A stretch of 64,000 bases of DNA from Chloranthus sessilifolius (Eukaryota; Streptophyta; Magnoliopsida; Chloranthales; Chloranthaceae): contig CM037585.1 of the NCBI GenBank assembly GCA_021018995.1, positions 120,178,331 to 120,242,330 on the forward strand. Direction: 5' to 3'. Shown here one piece after another: positions 47,730 to 58,058 of this stretch. The notes below the pieces were generated by a model. It saw only the letters and a list, made by a program, of their open reading frames with translations, did not search any database and was not told where the DNA came from. How positions within the stretch are numbered: position 1 is the stretch's first letter; each line of letters begins with the position of its first letter. Made by a program: the position numbers and the translations under genes.

Positions 47730-48828
47730 TTCTTCCTACCTTAAAGAATTTTTATCCTCGAAAATCGACGTGCTATGTTCAATAATGTACAAGTACGATT
47801 CAACATTAATGAAAATAATCAAAGTTATTACATGCACCCCTCCTCAAAGAAATTTTTGCCCTCGAAAACGCAAAACATACCTAAACAGGTTTACGGTAAT
47901 CCCTCATCCTAACAAACGTTCATAATAAGGCATAATCAAAACAGTCATAGGTCCATAGAGAATGGATCACAATGAGGTAGGTTTTACCAACCATGTTTTT
48001 CAAGGGACGGGGTCCCGTAGTAATCTGGATGTACTTCATGTGGCATCCCATAACACCATAGAGGGGTTGCATCCGTACATGGACACCTACATTTCAAGTT
48101 TTACTTGCTTGGGAAGAGAAACCCCATCATGACTCAAACTTATCACACATATCTCTTACATTTTCTTATTAGATAGTCACGTACATTCTAACAGAATTTA
48201 ATCTGAGTTTGGAAATAATTTACCTGCCTGATAACTCATAGAATCACAACCAACCACAAAGTCTACAAAAATCGAAGTTCACATACGCATGCCAATTGAT
48301 AACTCTCATTGAAAATGAATAATAGGTACACATACACGGAACCTCACACAGGTTTAAACAAAGCAGTGATAATTATGTTACAAAATTTTATTGTATAATA
48401 GTAATAGATAAAGATAGAACAGCTAAGTTATAAATTATTATTGCCAATAATATTATTATAAAATTTTAATTTATCTCGATTTTCGTATCAAGCACGCATA
48501 TCAAAACAGTCGAATTCTATTCAGAATTTTAGGGTCATTACAATATCCCCCCCATAGAAATTTTCGTCCTCGAAAATGTCTAACAGACATTAACAGTTCT
48601 AACCCTAGCAAATGTCCACAGAACATTATAATGAATATTTGGTTAAAGGGACATCAAATGCATCCCCTTCTGGTGCAACATCAGGCTGTGCCCCCCCATC
48701 ATCTGGTGCTTGCCCGTGTCAGGCACCTCCTCAACTGGAGTTGGTGGTAAAACCCCCTCCTCAGGTAACCTCTTGACCAATAGATTATAGATCTTGGTCC
48801 AGTCCTTGAGCTTGAAAACTTTAGAGCT
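47730..48828 (-). other. scrambled interior and LTR-end pieces of Tekay-like elements
   Basis: Three times (47730, about 47832, 48543) a TTACA end is followed by the antisense of the pol end, with ATCCTCGAAAA, GCCCTCGAAAA and GTCCTCGAAAA. The piece 48480-48542 matches the last part of LTR E (AGCACGCATATCAAAACAGT). From 48543 to 48828 a degraded pol fragment is likely. It looks like stacked truncated copies or recombination products, all in minus orientation. Confidence 0.5.
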
Positions 48829-50383
48829 GTGAATACCAAAAACGGAGAATTTTCCTTAATTAGATTTTCCTTATTCGATCGGTCGATTTTGGGCAGAATC
48901 AATTGGCCCAGTTACATTTACTTTAAATTCTGATCAATCAACCATTGATATGTCACTTGTTTAATGAAATATAGAACAGGGAAGCGGGTGGAATTAACAA
49001 GGATCGTCCCGCCTTTCAATACGACATTAAGAAACGAGTTAGGAAAATTTCAATGCACATTTGTATGTTATACTTTGATTCATAGACAATTAATTAGCTA
49101 ATGAATTAGCAAATCATCTTCTGATGACTAGAGTTAGAGCATTGAAATCCATTAAATATTACACTATCATTGAATAACGGAAATTCATTGGATATTTGAA
49201 CTCATTGAGCATCATACCCCCGTTGAGCAATTGAAACCCATTGAACAATATCATACACATTGAATTGAAACTCATTGAGCATTGTACTCTCATTGAACAT
49301 TTGAAACTCATTGAATATTGTACTCTCATTGAACATCTGAAATTCATTTAACATTGAACTCTCATTGAACATTGAAATCTGAAATTGAATTATGAATTAC
49401 CTATGAAGTATGAACACAATATTATGTTTTAGAATATGCATGTGATTTGAAGAGTTGATCTGAACGAATCCTGTGCGACAATACCTACTGAACCGTGCTT
49501 CAGAACCTACTGAACTGTGCTTCGACACCTACTGAACCATGCTTCAACACACTCTGAACCATGATAACGACCTTTGAACCGCACAAGTATTCCTCACAAT
49601 GCCGGAGCTTGGGCACTTTGAAAAATTATTCTTGAACGACGATGGTTAGGATTTCCATCGGCTGCCATTGGTTCTAGCACTATATTTGCGTTAGAGATTA
49701 CTTAAGTTATGATTTAAGTCATGCATGAACATAAAAATCTGCATTTAAAATGTAACGAGGAATATGATAAATAGGCATTCATATGAAAATAGAAAATATT
49801 ACATTGGAACATTATATTGGACTTTATCCCTTGGACTTTCTGAATATGAACTTAAGACTTTTCCTACTATTGCCTTTAATCAGAAAAATTGAAATGATCT
49901 TTGAAACTATGTGTTGAATGTATAAGATACGATTGGAATTGAGATTTTCCTACTGAGCAAGTGGATTTTTAGCTCACCCCGACACTATGTGTCACAGGTA
50001 CCGACATTGGCAAGGATCCTGAATTTGAAGAAAATCCTGATTTTGTGTCGGAAGACGAGGAAGATCTTCCACCAGAAGATTACTAACCTTAGGAAAATTT
50101 TCAAGATTTGGACTTGGTATAGTTTAAAAGATATTCCTTAAATAATTGTCTATTTGTCTCCCCGTACTTTGATATAGGTACCACTATTTGTGTGACGTAC
50201 TGTCGTCATCGGTGGTATTATTAGATTTGTATTCTTCATTTTAGACGTTGAAGCATTTATTTCAGTTTCTTTTATAATTTGATTTCCATTAATACCAAAG
50301 AGATTATGTACATAGATTATGAACTATGATCTAACGACCCGGTATTTCTATATCTTTCGACTTGGAAATTTCATATCATTACA
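48829..50383 (+). repeat. truncated LTR of the B family
   Basis: From GAGCTGTGAATAC to CATATCATTACA it follows LTR B (8793-9486, 11922-12295, 14903-15267) in order, including CGACACTATGTGTCACAGGTACCGA and the final GATCTAACGACCCGG. The 5' portion is missing. Its left neighbour belongs to another LTR family, so the junction near 48828 is a deletion fusion, and no common target duplication is present. Confidence 0.75.
49150..49380 (+). repeat. CATTGAACATTGAAACT short repeat
   Basis: About twelve copies of a 17-22-base unit ACTCATTGAACATTGAA lie inside the B-family LTR. A shorter version is at 9110-9230 in LTR B. Confidence 0.8.
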
Positions 50384-51049
50384 AAACTTGATAGAAAGAA
50401 AAAGAATGAATAAATATTTTAACACACAAAAACGTTTTCTATCAACTCGCTTTCATAAAATTAAATAAGTGTGACTCTGTGAAACCACACTTTCCATAGT
50501 CAATCCAGAGGAATGCAAATACACCTGTGATCTAATAGGCGCACAAGATTCTTTAAAGAAGCGCCCACACTTCAAAAATTGAGCGACGTTGCTTCTGCAA
50601 GAAGCGCCGTCGCTTCTTCCCGAAACGTCGTCACTGCTCAAATGAGGCGTCGTCGCTTCAAAATGATGGTCACGAAACGTTAAAATCAATCCTTAAATCG
50701 AGAATAAACACATAAAAAAAAAAAAATTCAACACATGAAAATATTACCATAGGCAATCCACATGATTCAAAATACAACTCTGGTTAGATAGTCGCAGAGG
50801 CTACGTAAAGAAGCATCAACACATCGACAAAGAAGCATCAACGCGTAAATGATATTGCGACGTGCCCACACTTCCGAAACGAAGCGACCACGCTTCGAAT
50901 GTAAAGCGCATGCGTTTCCTACGCGAAGCGATTGGGCTTTTCATAAAATTGAATCAGTGTGACTCTATGATACCGCACTTTTCATCGCCCCCTGTTCTAT
51001 TTGGCTCTGTCCAGTACTAGCAGTCATCATCCTGACCCTCTTTAGCAGG
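50384..51049. other. middle of MULE-2, GAAGCG words and a 44-bp direct repeat
   Basis: CATAAAATTxAATxAGTGTGA occurs at 50454-50497 and again at 50941-50984, bracketing GAAGCG/CGCTTC word clusters. No gene can be read. The second copy adjoins the 3' end of the transposase. Confidence 0.5.
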
Positions 51050-51219
51050 CAAGTTGTGATTTTATGACCCAACCCAACTCACTACAATCCTTATAATGAC
51101 ATCTCTTCTTTTTTATTGTTCAAAACCAACCTCCATTCTACACTTCATTCTATCATTGTTGCTTGACTTATCTTTAGTGACACATCGTATTAGATCTCAC
51201 ATTGTAATGTTGGCATGCT

Positions 51220-52660
51220 TGATCGATTTTAAATGTAACCCTTGCAAGTGCACAAGATCTATTGCAGTATGGCAAGAACAAAGGTGTCGAACCCACAGGG
51301 AAATCTTGAATTTTAATTAATTCTTTCAGAGATTTAAAAACGTCCCCAAGGAAGTACCAAAGGGCAGATTCAATTTAACCAAAAATTTATCACTTTTTCT
51401 AAATGCAAGAAAATAAATTAATCTAAACAACTAATTACTGATGAATCTAAGAATAATATTTAAATAAGATCAAGAAATATGCTACCTCAGATTTGTACCC
51501 CCCTTTCATTAAAGAATCATTCACACCATCACCATCATTCATTCATAAAAATGATTTGAAATAAAGTATGATCATCAATCCGGCATACCCTATCTAAAAA
51601 CAATGACTCAGCCTATCATTGCGGTATGAGTCATGTAAGAAGCATAGCGTATCTCGTGATATGTAGATCAAAACAATAAAAACATTAGACTATGGTATTA
51701 ATCATAAATATGGGTACTTATCTGGGGATCGCATCTTTCCCGATCTACTGATTTAGCCGCTCATCTTTGGTGTATGATCTCCTTGTTCATTCAAAGTCAT
51801 TCCTCTTTTTATTTCTTCCAAAAATCTTTGGTTACAATGCCTTTTCCTAAATACAATCTATGCTTTTATGAACGTAAAGGAAAAACAATGCAAATCCTAG
51901 GTACAATCTACCCAGATCAATCCCTAGAAGAAGGAGAAAAGAAGAACTTTTAAAAAGATGCTCAGAGGAGTCTAAAATCAAAAATAATAATGAATAATAA
52001 TCTTCTAAAAAATTCTCTCCAAAAACTCTAAAAAAAAAAAAGCTAAAACTAACTCTCTAATTATCTATCTCTAATTCCTCCCTCTAATTCCTATCTCTAA
52101 TTCTTGCTCCAATTCTTCCCTAATTTTTGCTCTAATTTTTGCTCCAATTTTTGCTCCCCTTTTTTCGAAGTGTTTGATCCGCTTTAAATAGAGCCGAAGT
52201 TTCCCAGCCGCAGAGGTGTTCCAACTCGAAAATTTAGAGTCAATTAATTGACCCAATAGGGTCGATGCATCGACCTCCCAGATTTTCGTGAATTCCCGCC
52301 GAACTTTACATCAGACACTGCTTCAGTATTTTGGCCATAACTTTCTGTCCCGAACTCAGATTGAGGCGATTCTTACTCCGTTGGAAAGCTGACAGAAAGA
52401 TCTACAACTTTTGTGTTTTAACAATTTCATAATTCGGCCGTCTTGAATATCCAAATTGAGCTACAAGTCACACCAAGTTCTCGATGACCCAAAGTTGCAG
52501 TGTTTTGACATTATTTTCAGAATTCTTGGGCTGTTTTCTGCACTTGGCTTGTATTTACCTGAAACACTTTAAATCTAATAATTCTTATCAGATAGCCTTC
52601 ATCGGATAGCTAAATATAGGTATCTAGGGGTGAAATATCATCATATTTCACTACTCATCA
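51220..52660 (-). mobile_element. Element G: solo LTR (Athila/Tat-like) in the transposase
   Basis: In plus-strand text it runs from TGATCGATTTT to CTACTCATCA, with a perfect 5-bp target duplication ATGCT (51215-51219 and 52661-52665), 1441 bp. Read on the minus strand it starts TGATGAGTAGTGAAATA, resembling the start of the element C LTR, and ends with the GGTTCGACACCTTTG ... GCACTTGCAAGGG text usual for Athila/Tat LTR ends. A hairpin GTGAAATAT/ATATTTCAC (52630-52651) sits near its start. Confidence 0.88.
52239..52274. repeat. two perfect 14-bp palindromes in LTR G
   Basis: GTCAATTAATTGAC (52239-52252) and GTCGATGCATCGAC (52261-52274) lie eight bases apart. They are followed at about 52290 by the GTTGGAAAGCT/CTACAACTTT module also found in LTR D. 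Confidence 0.9.
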
Positions 52661-54965
52661 ATGCTCTTGTAATAAAATTCTTTAACTAGTTCCATTCTAA
52701 TGGCCTCTACGCCTTCTAATAGTTTCATTATCACTTCCAATATGTAATTCACCAAGCGATTTAATTCTATCCCCAACTGAATTAACTTCAGTCCGACTTC
52801 TCTCACCTTCTATATTTTCATCGTAGATATATAATTGAAATCCTCTTTCTCACTAACCCCCAAATATATAGTACTGGATCTAGAATCTTTCGTCCATCGA
52901 GGTAGAATGTACTTAGAAGAAATTTAGTCTACCTCTTCCTTGAAGTAAACATGAAAGATGTGAGAACACAACAAACACTCTGTTTGGAAGTGCTTGCAAT
53001 CACAAGTGGCAGTGACATCTCCACATTCTAAATGAACTTTGAATGTTTGACTACTATCCTCTATGCCATCCCCAACACTTCTACACATTTACAATAATCG
53101 CCCCAACTTCCTCTTCGACAACCTTTTGAGACTTAAAAGAGGTAAACTTTTGAAACTTAAAGTGAAATCTATCGAACATGGTTCTCGTATACACAGTAGC
53201 GGCATGCCTCTCGAATGAATTTTTGAACAAAAGCTCCGGGGTCATGGACATTGAAACGAGAACCTTCCTATTTTTTTTATCATGACGAGACTGGATGACA
53301 AGATCGTGTTGCTTGATAAATTTCGTCAAACTTGTGTGGGCATTGATATAGGTATCAAAGAAAGAATTTATACTTTCTCTGTATTGCATAGTGGTCATGC
53401 CGACCCAAAAGATATCTCTCTAGTAGCATGGAATCTATTCCCTTCTAAGAGCATGCATTTATTTGAACCAATCATTGTTTGCAATTGAAACTCCTTGGCA
53501 AGTTTTGCCCATCTCCTTTCGAAATCATCAACCGTTTGACTTAACTTACATTGATTATACTTTCTCTCAAAATTCTTAAACTTTACCCTCAGCTGACAGA
53601 GATGGTTCAATTCATTCCTCCCTATGTGCCATATGCAGAGACGATGCGTGGTCTCCGAAAGAACTTCAAAGATGACCTTGCTCATCTCATTGCATTAATC
53701 GGTGATGATTATATTAGGTTTCTTATCACCCATACACTTCAGCCACATGTTAAAAAACCAAATGAATGTCTCCTCTGTCTCATCTGTGAGTAACGCATAT
53801 CCAAAAATCATCGTCTGCCAATGATGGTTGACCCCTATGAATGAGGTGAAAGGTAACAATAATTTATTTGTTTTGTAAGTGGTGTCGAATACGATCACAT
53901 CACCGAAATGCTGATACGCCATCCGTGACCTGTGATCAACCCAAAATATGCTACGCATACAATATTCTTTGTCTAATTCGACTTCAAAGAAGAAACCATG
54001 TTCTTTATGCTACCTATCAATGAAGGTCTTGATCACGGTCATACACATTGGATGGATGCTACTCTCATTTCTTATCTTCTTTAAGTAATCCTGAGTTTGT
54101 TGAGGGCCTACCGTCATGCCAGCCTCGCAATCAAAACTCAATAAAATAGTAGAAATCTTCAAAAGAGGAATTATGTCATCAAATGTTCCTATCAATGATT
54201 TACTTACCCCGCTCATCTTATTATGTGATCGCAGTTCCTTCACCTTCGTAGGTGTATATAATTGATGATTATGCGTCTCTCTAAATTTCATTACCTCTCA
54301 CAACTTATGGCTGTCGATCCTAATCTTTAACCTTGCCTCATAGCCATATCTGTTTTCTCTTGAGCACATTATATCAGCGTGTATTTTGCGCTCGTCAGGT
54401 TGCTTGAACCCTTCGAATGGGCATACATATTCTCTTTATAATCTTTCCCTTTACAGATTTGTAGGTGTTACTTTTCCTAGCGCTGAAACTAACTTTCTTC
54501 GCTTATAAATTATATGCGAAACTAACTTTCTTCGCATATAAATTATATGCTTCGTCTTTAGATTAAAATTTCAAGCCGATATGTGGCCTCCATTCTTCGC
54601 TGGTATTCTCGGCGCCTCCGCAAGAATCTAGCATTTTGATATCCCAATCACCACCAAGTAAAACTCCTTCTAAAGAAACCGTCTTAGGGGTGAGATTTAA
54701 ATCAATACCACCTACATTGAATCCTCCAATCGAGTCCATTGCTGCCCCTGCATTAGACGAAAAAATTAATTAATAATGGGCTAATAAAAAAACCGATTCA
54801 TAGAGAAGTGATGACGCGACCATAAAGAGCGTCATCGCTTCAAGTTAGAAGTGATGACGCCTTTAACTCATCGCGCCGTTGTTTCGTATCGCTTCAAGTC
54901 TGAAGCGATGGCGCTTCTAACTCGTCGCGCAGTCCCTTCGTATTGTTTCACATATGAAGCGTTAG

Positions 54966-55320
54966 CTTCTACGTCGAGTATAATTTATATATTTTCGAAT
55001 ACTTATAATTTTATGATCACCATATAATGAGATCCATCAACTAAGAACAGATGACGATACCGCTTCACATACGAAGCGACGACACAAATCATACGAAGCA
55101 CCATCCCCCCGGTGCAGAAGCAGCGACGCATCTATGACCGACATTAACTCTTCGCAGAAAAAGTGTTTGCCTCGATTATAACATATATATTTGAATGCCT
55201 ATAATTTTTGGCATGTAACCAGTAAATAATACATAGAAAGGAGCTGCAAAGCGCCAAACTTACCTCAAATGCCACTCTTTTGCCCTTTTATCCAGTTAGA
55301 ATACCATGGAGAAAGAGAAA
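54966..55320. other. upstream region of the FAR1-type transposase, GAAGCG words
   Basis: AT-rich sequence with clusters such as CGCTTCACATACGAAGCGAC. It is the expected promoter side of the minus-strand transposase. Confidence 0.4.
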
Positions 55321-55707
55321 GTTGTCTCAGCGCTTATGCTTTTCCACAGAGAGCGCTTCTATCTAGTCAGAGCTCCAGAGAGAGGCACTAAGTGTACAGA
55401 GCGCCCAACTTTTTCACAGAAAGCCTCACAGATAAGCGCAAGCGAGAGAGAGGAAATAAAACGAGAGAGAGAAAGAATCTGAAGAGTGTGAGAGACAGAA
55501 AAGGAACCCGTAGCAAGATTTTGAATTATTTTACCGCCATCTTCATGACGAGACATTCCCCTTGGAGTCTGTGCTACCTACATTACCTACCATTGTCAGA
55601 AGGAAGCCCCGCTGTGGCTAACCCGGGTTAGTGCAAAATCACTTTCCATGTGTCCGTTCCCCATTGGGGGGGACGTAGAGAAGTCCTTGGGCGCATTTTC
55701 CCCTTTG

Positions 55708-55710
<3 letters not shown>

Positions 55711-55772
<62 letters not shown>

Positions 55773-55953
55773 TTGATCCGCTCACTCGAGTCATGAAATA
55801 TATTTTTACGACTCTAAAAATCATTGGCTGCATCACATCAGTTTGACTTGCATCACATCAGTTTAACTTTTTAAGTTACCTGATGTGACATGCAACCAAT
55901 TGGAGTTCGAGTCATGTGTTTATCTCCCATAACTCGAGTCATATAATCATTTC

Positions 55954-56016
<63 letters not shown>
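55711..56016. repeat. (AT)n - fold-back - (AT)n, Micron-like
   Basis: AT runs at 55711-55768 and 55956-56016 enclose a 187-bp block whose halves are imperfect inverted repeats (CTCGAGTCATG... with ...CATAACTCGAG; GCATCACATCAG with CTGATGTGACATGC). A direct repeat of GCATCACATCAGTTT is in the middle. This recalls Micron-type MITEs of grasses that sit only in TA microsatellites. Confidence 0.6.
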
Positions 56017-56025
<9 letters not shown>

Positions 56026-56039
56026 ATGATCTGTATAGA

Positions 56040-57420
56040 ATTGCCATCAACCAAGATAGTTGTGTGGTCGAGAATGTCAATAATGAAGTGTTTGAGATGT
56101 TATGTTTAAATGCAACATCAAGGATGGGGAGATTGATCAAGTCGTTAGCCTAATGAATATCTTAAATCTGTTCAAAGAAATTCAACTGGTAGAGATTTGA
56201 GATTATGGGTCCCGCGTTCTAAAGATTTTTTGCAAGAAAAATTCCTCCACTCTTTAGGGTGTGCTTTCTCAGGGTCCAAACCTCCTTGGGTAAAGGTGTG
56301 GGAAATAAAGGTGCCCTTGAAAATCAGGTTTTTCGGTTGGAGTGTAGGTTGGGGAAGGATCCTAACATTATATAAGTTGAATAAAAGAGGTCTTTGCTTG
56401 AGAAATAGATGTGTAACATCCCTTCAAGAGGAGTCTGTAGATCATTTGTTGCTCCATTGTTGGATGGCTAGAAAAATATGGTCTTCTATTCTCAGCAAGG
56501 AAGCACATATACTCTATTTTTGGCAATGTATCCGTATCGGATACCGATACTTGAGGGATATGGTTGCATGCTGTTTCCCGATCAAAAAATTAAAAGAAGA
56601 AGAAATTAGACTGTGAGTTTGGGATTTAGGATTTTTCAGGAACGAATAAGAAAAAGAAATCAAGGAGCCTACCTGAGAGCTTACCAACATGCAGCCTACC
56701 TATTTGAAATCATTCTCTATTAAGGTTTTTTTTGTTTGTTTTTTGTTTTCATCTTCTTCTTTTTCTTACGTTTATTAACTTAAAATATATCTAAAAATAT
56801 ATAAAAATTAGCTTTTAAATACATACATCTCTCCGTATCATATCATGGTTTTTTTTATAATTGTCATATTGCCATACCCGTATTGCATCATACCCGTCTC
56901 CCCTACCCATGTTCGTGCTTCTTATGTTCTCAGTATATTTGGGGTTTGTTGGGTGTGTTGTGTCCTAAATCATGTGGGGATCTAATGGCTGCTTGGGATG
57001 GTGTAAGTCTTGATGCTGCTATGGGAAATATTTGGCACATTGCACCTATGGCTGTAATGTGGGCTATATGGACTGAGAGAAATTCAGTTTTCGGAAGAAT
57101 TAGAAAACCCATTGATCTGATTTGGAAGTTTGTTAGGGATCTTGTCTTGGATTGGGTCCTTCTTGCTCATGTTCATGGAAATTCGACGGAAAATGATTAT
57201 GGCGAACTGTCGCGAAATCTCATTACTATCCTTTTTATCCTCGCATTGGGCTTCCCTTACTTGGCTTCTATAGGTTGGATTGAATCTTTTTTCTAGATTT
57301 GGGGTTGGGGTTGGGGTTTTTGCAATTTTCCAGTTCCTCGCTGGTTTGTTTTCTTTCATTTATTTTAACAAATTTCTCTTACCGATAAAATAAAAAATAA
57401 TAAAATAATAAAATACAAAA
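56040..57420 (+). pseudogene. LINE ORF2 C-terminal fragment (zf-RVT), interrupted
   Basis: Text around 56100-56510 reads GEIDQVVSLMNILNL, then WVKVWEIKVPLKIRFFGW, LRNRCVTSLQEESVDHLLLHC and WMARKIWSSI, the zinc-binding tail of plant LINE ORF2. After an insertion of about 370 bp (56512-56890) it resumes as WGLLGVLCPKS, WHIAPMAVMWAIWTERNSVF and DLVLDWVLL (56935-57165). A 3' UTR with GATAAAATAAAAAATAAT (57383-57415) could be the worn tail. It is dead and 5'-truncated. Confidence 0.8.
56512..56890. other. insertion inside the LINE fragment, type unknown
   Basis: It starts near the palindrome GTATCCGTATCGGATACCGATAC region (56528-56550) and ends near CATACCCGTATTGCATCATACCC (56872-56895), with ATATCxCAT-like text at both sides. 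It has no coding capacity. It could be a MITE or SINE. Confidence 0.35.
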
Positions 57421-57739
57421 AGACTTGAAATTTTTAGAACTTGTCATCAGGTGTCCAAACCATCTAAGCCCTCTGATTTGAATACTATGATGTAAAGATC
57501 TTTGGTGCCAAATATTGGCATGAAACACAATCTCTGTCATCTGTTTCAACACAGTAAAAGTCCATCATTTTATTCAGTGGTTGACTATGTGGGAAGAACT
57601 GGAAGAATTGGAAAAGGTGGAAGAAGAGGAAAAGAAAGAAGAGTTTATGGGCCTGCTTTAATGGACTGATTGTCAGTCCATGACAGTACAGAAACAGGGG
57701 CTGATAAGTTGTATTCAAATCTCCAATATTCGCCTCTAT

Positions 57740-58015
57740 CACCCTCATCTACATCCCCTCCCAAGACGCTAATAGATCACCACAAGATTCCAGAAAAAAA
57801 CACAGGCAATACCAAACCTCTGAAGCACTACGTTCCACACCTCTTTAGCAACCCAACAATACTGAACTAAGTGGTTCATAGACTCTTCCTCCTGGAGGCA
57901 CATCACGCACTGTTCCTCAACCTCATTCCCCTCCAGTTTAACTTATCAATCGTAAGAATTCTGCCCCAACCAAAGCTATTGACAATTGCAGGGTATCACA
58001 AAGAACAAGGTGCTT
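57740..58015 (-). pseudogene. LINE zf-RVT fragment, opposite strand
   Basis: The minus strand reads WLGQNSYD, then KLEGNEVEEQCVMCLQEEES, MNHLVQYCWVAKEVWNVV (57960-57830). This is the same zinc-binding region as in the LINE at 56.4 kb, with frameshifts. It ends less than 50 bp from the stop of the PPR gene and so probably lies in that gene's 3' UTR or terminator region. Confidence 0.7.
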
Positions 58016-58058
58016 CCGCGGGCTCCAAGTTCCGAAGCTAATGAGAATTTCCACCTTT

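Larger units (their letters stand above)
51050..54440 (-). pseudogene. FAR1/FRS-like MULE transposase, split by solo LTR G
   Basis: On the minus strand a FAR1-type N-terminal region (ENRYGYEARLKIRID, then KFRETHNHQLYTP, RSHNKMSG) spans 54400-54200. The core reads MRSIFWVDHRSRMAYQHFGD and VIVFDTTYKTN with the first catalytic aspartate (about 53885), then PNIIITD with the second (about 53700), directly followed by a stop where relatives have Gln. HRLCIWHIGRN is at about 53645 and TMQYRESINSFFD at about 53395. A SWIM finger (CDCKHFQTECLLCSH) lies near 52990. The C-terminal part is cut by LTR G; left of it a relic of a CCHC knuckle (GHKITTC) is at about 51065. FAR1-type transposases gave rise to the FHY3/FAR1 light-signalling factors, but the context here is a transposon. 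Several stops disable it. Confidence 0.8.
41905..55710. mobile_element. MULE-2: FAR1-type MULE with DUF1985 gene, inserted in (AT)n
   Basis: Both ends abut AT dinucleotide runs. The left end contains CGGGGATATGCGCCCAGG (41911-41928) and the complement of the right end contains GGGGAAAATGCGCCCAAGG (55686-55704), a short worn inverted repeat. Inside are a DUF1985 gene on the plus strand (43343-45040) and a FAR1-like transposase on the minus strand (54440-51050), again convergent. GAAGCG/CGCTTC words appear at many places between 42140 and 55410 but not in the LTR elements inserted into it. Those shared words are the best argument that both halves belong to one element. Boundaries are less certain than for MULE-1. 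Confidence 0.55.

Noticed and set aside
51050..54440. Domesticated FAR1/FHY3 host gene
   Set aside because: Several in-frame stops, an LTR insertion and transposon word arrays on both sides indicate a dead transposase rather than a host regulator.
55639..56140. Proteins with Ile-Tyr repeats at AT runs
   Set aside because: They are translations of (AT)n microsatellites, also at 59896-60081.
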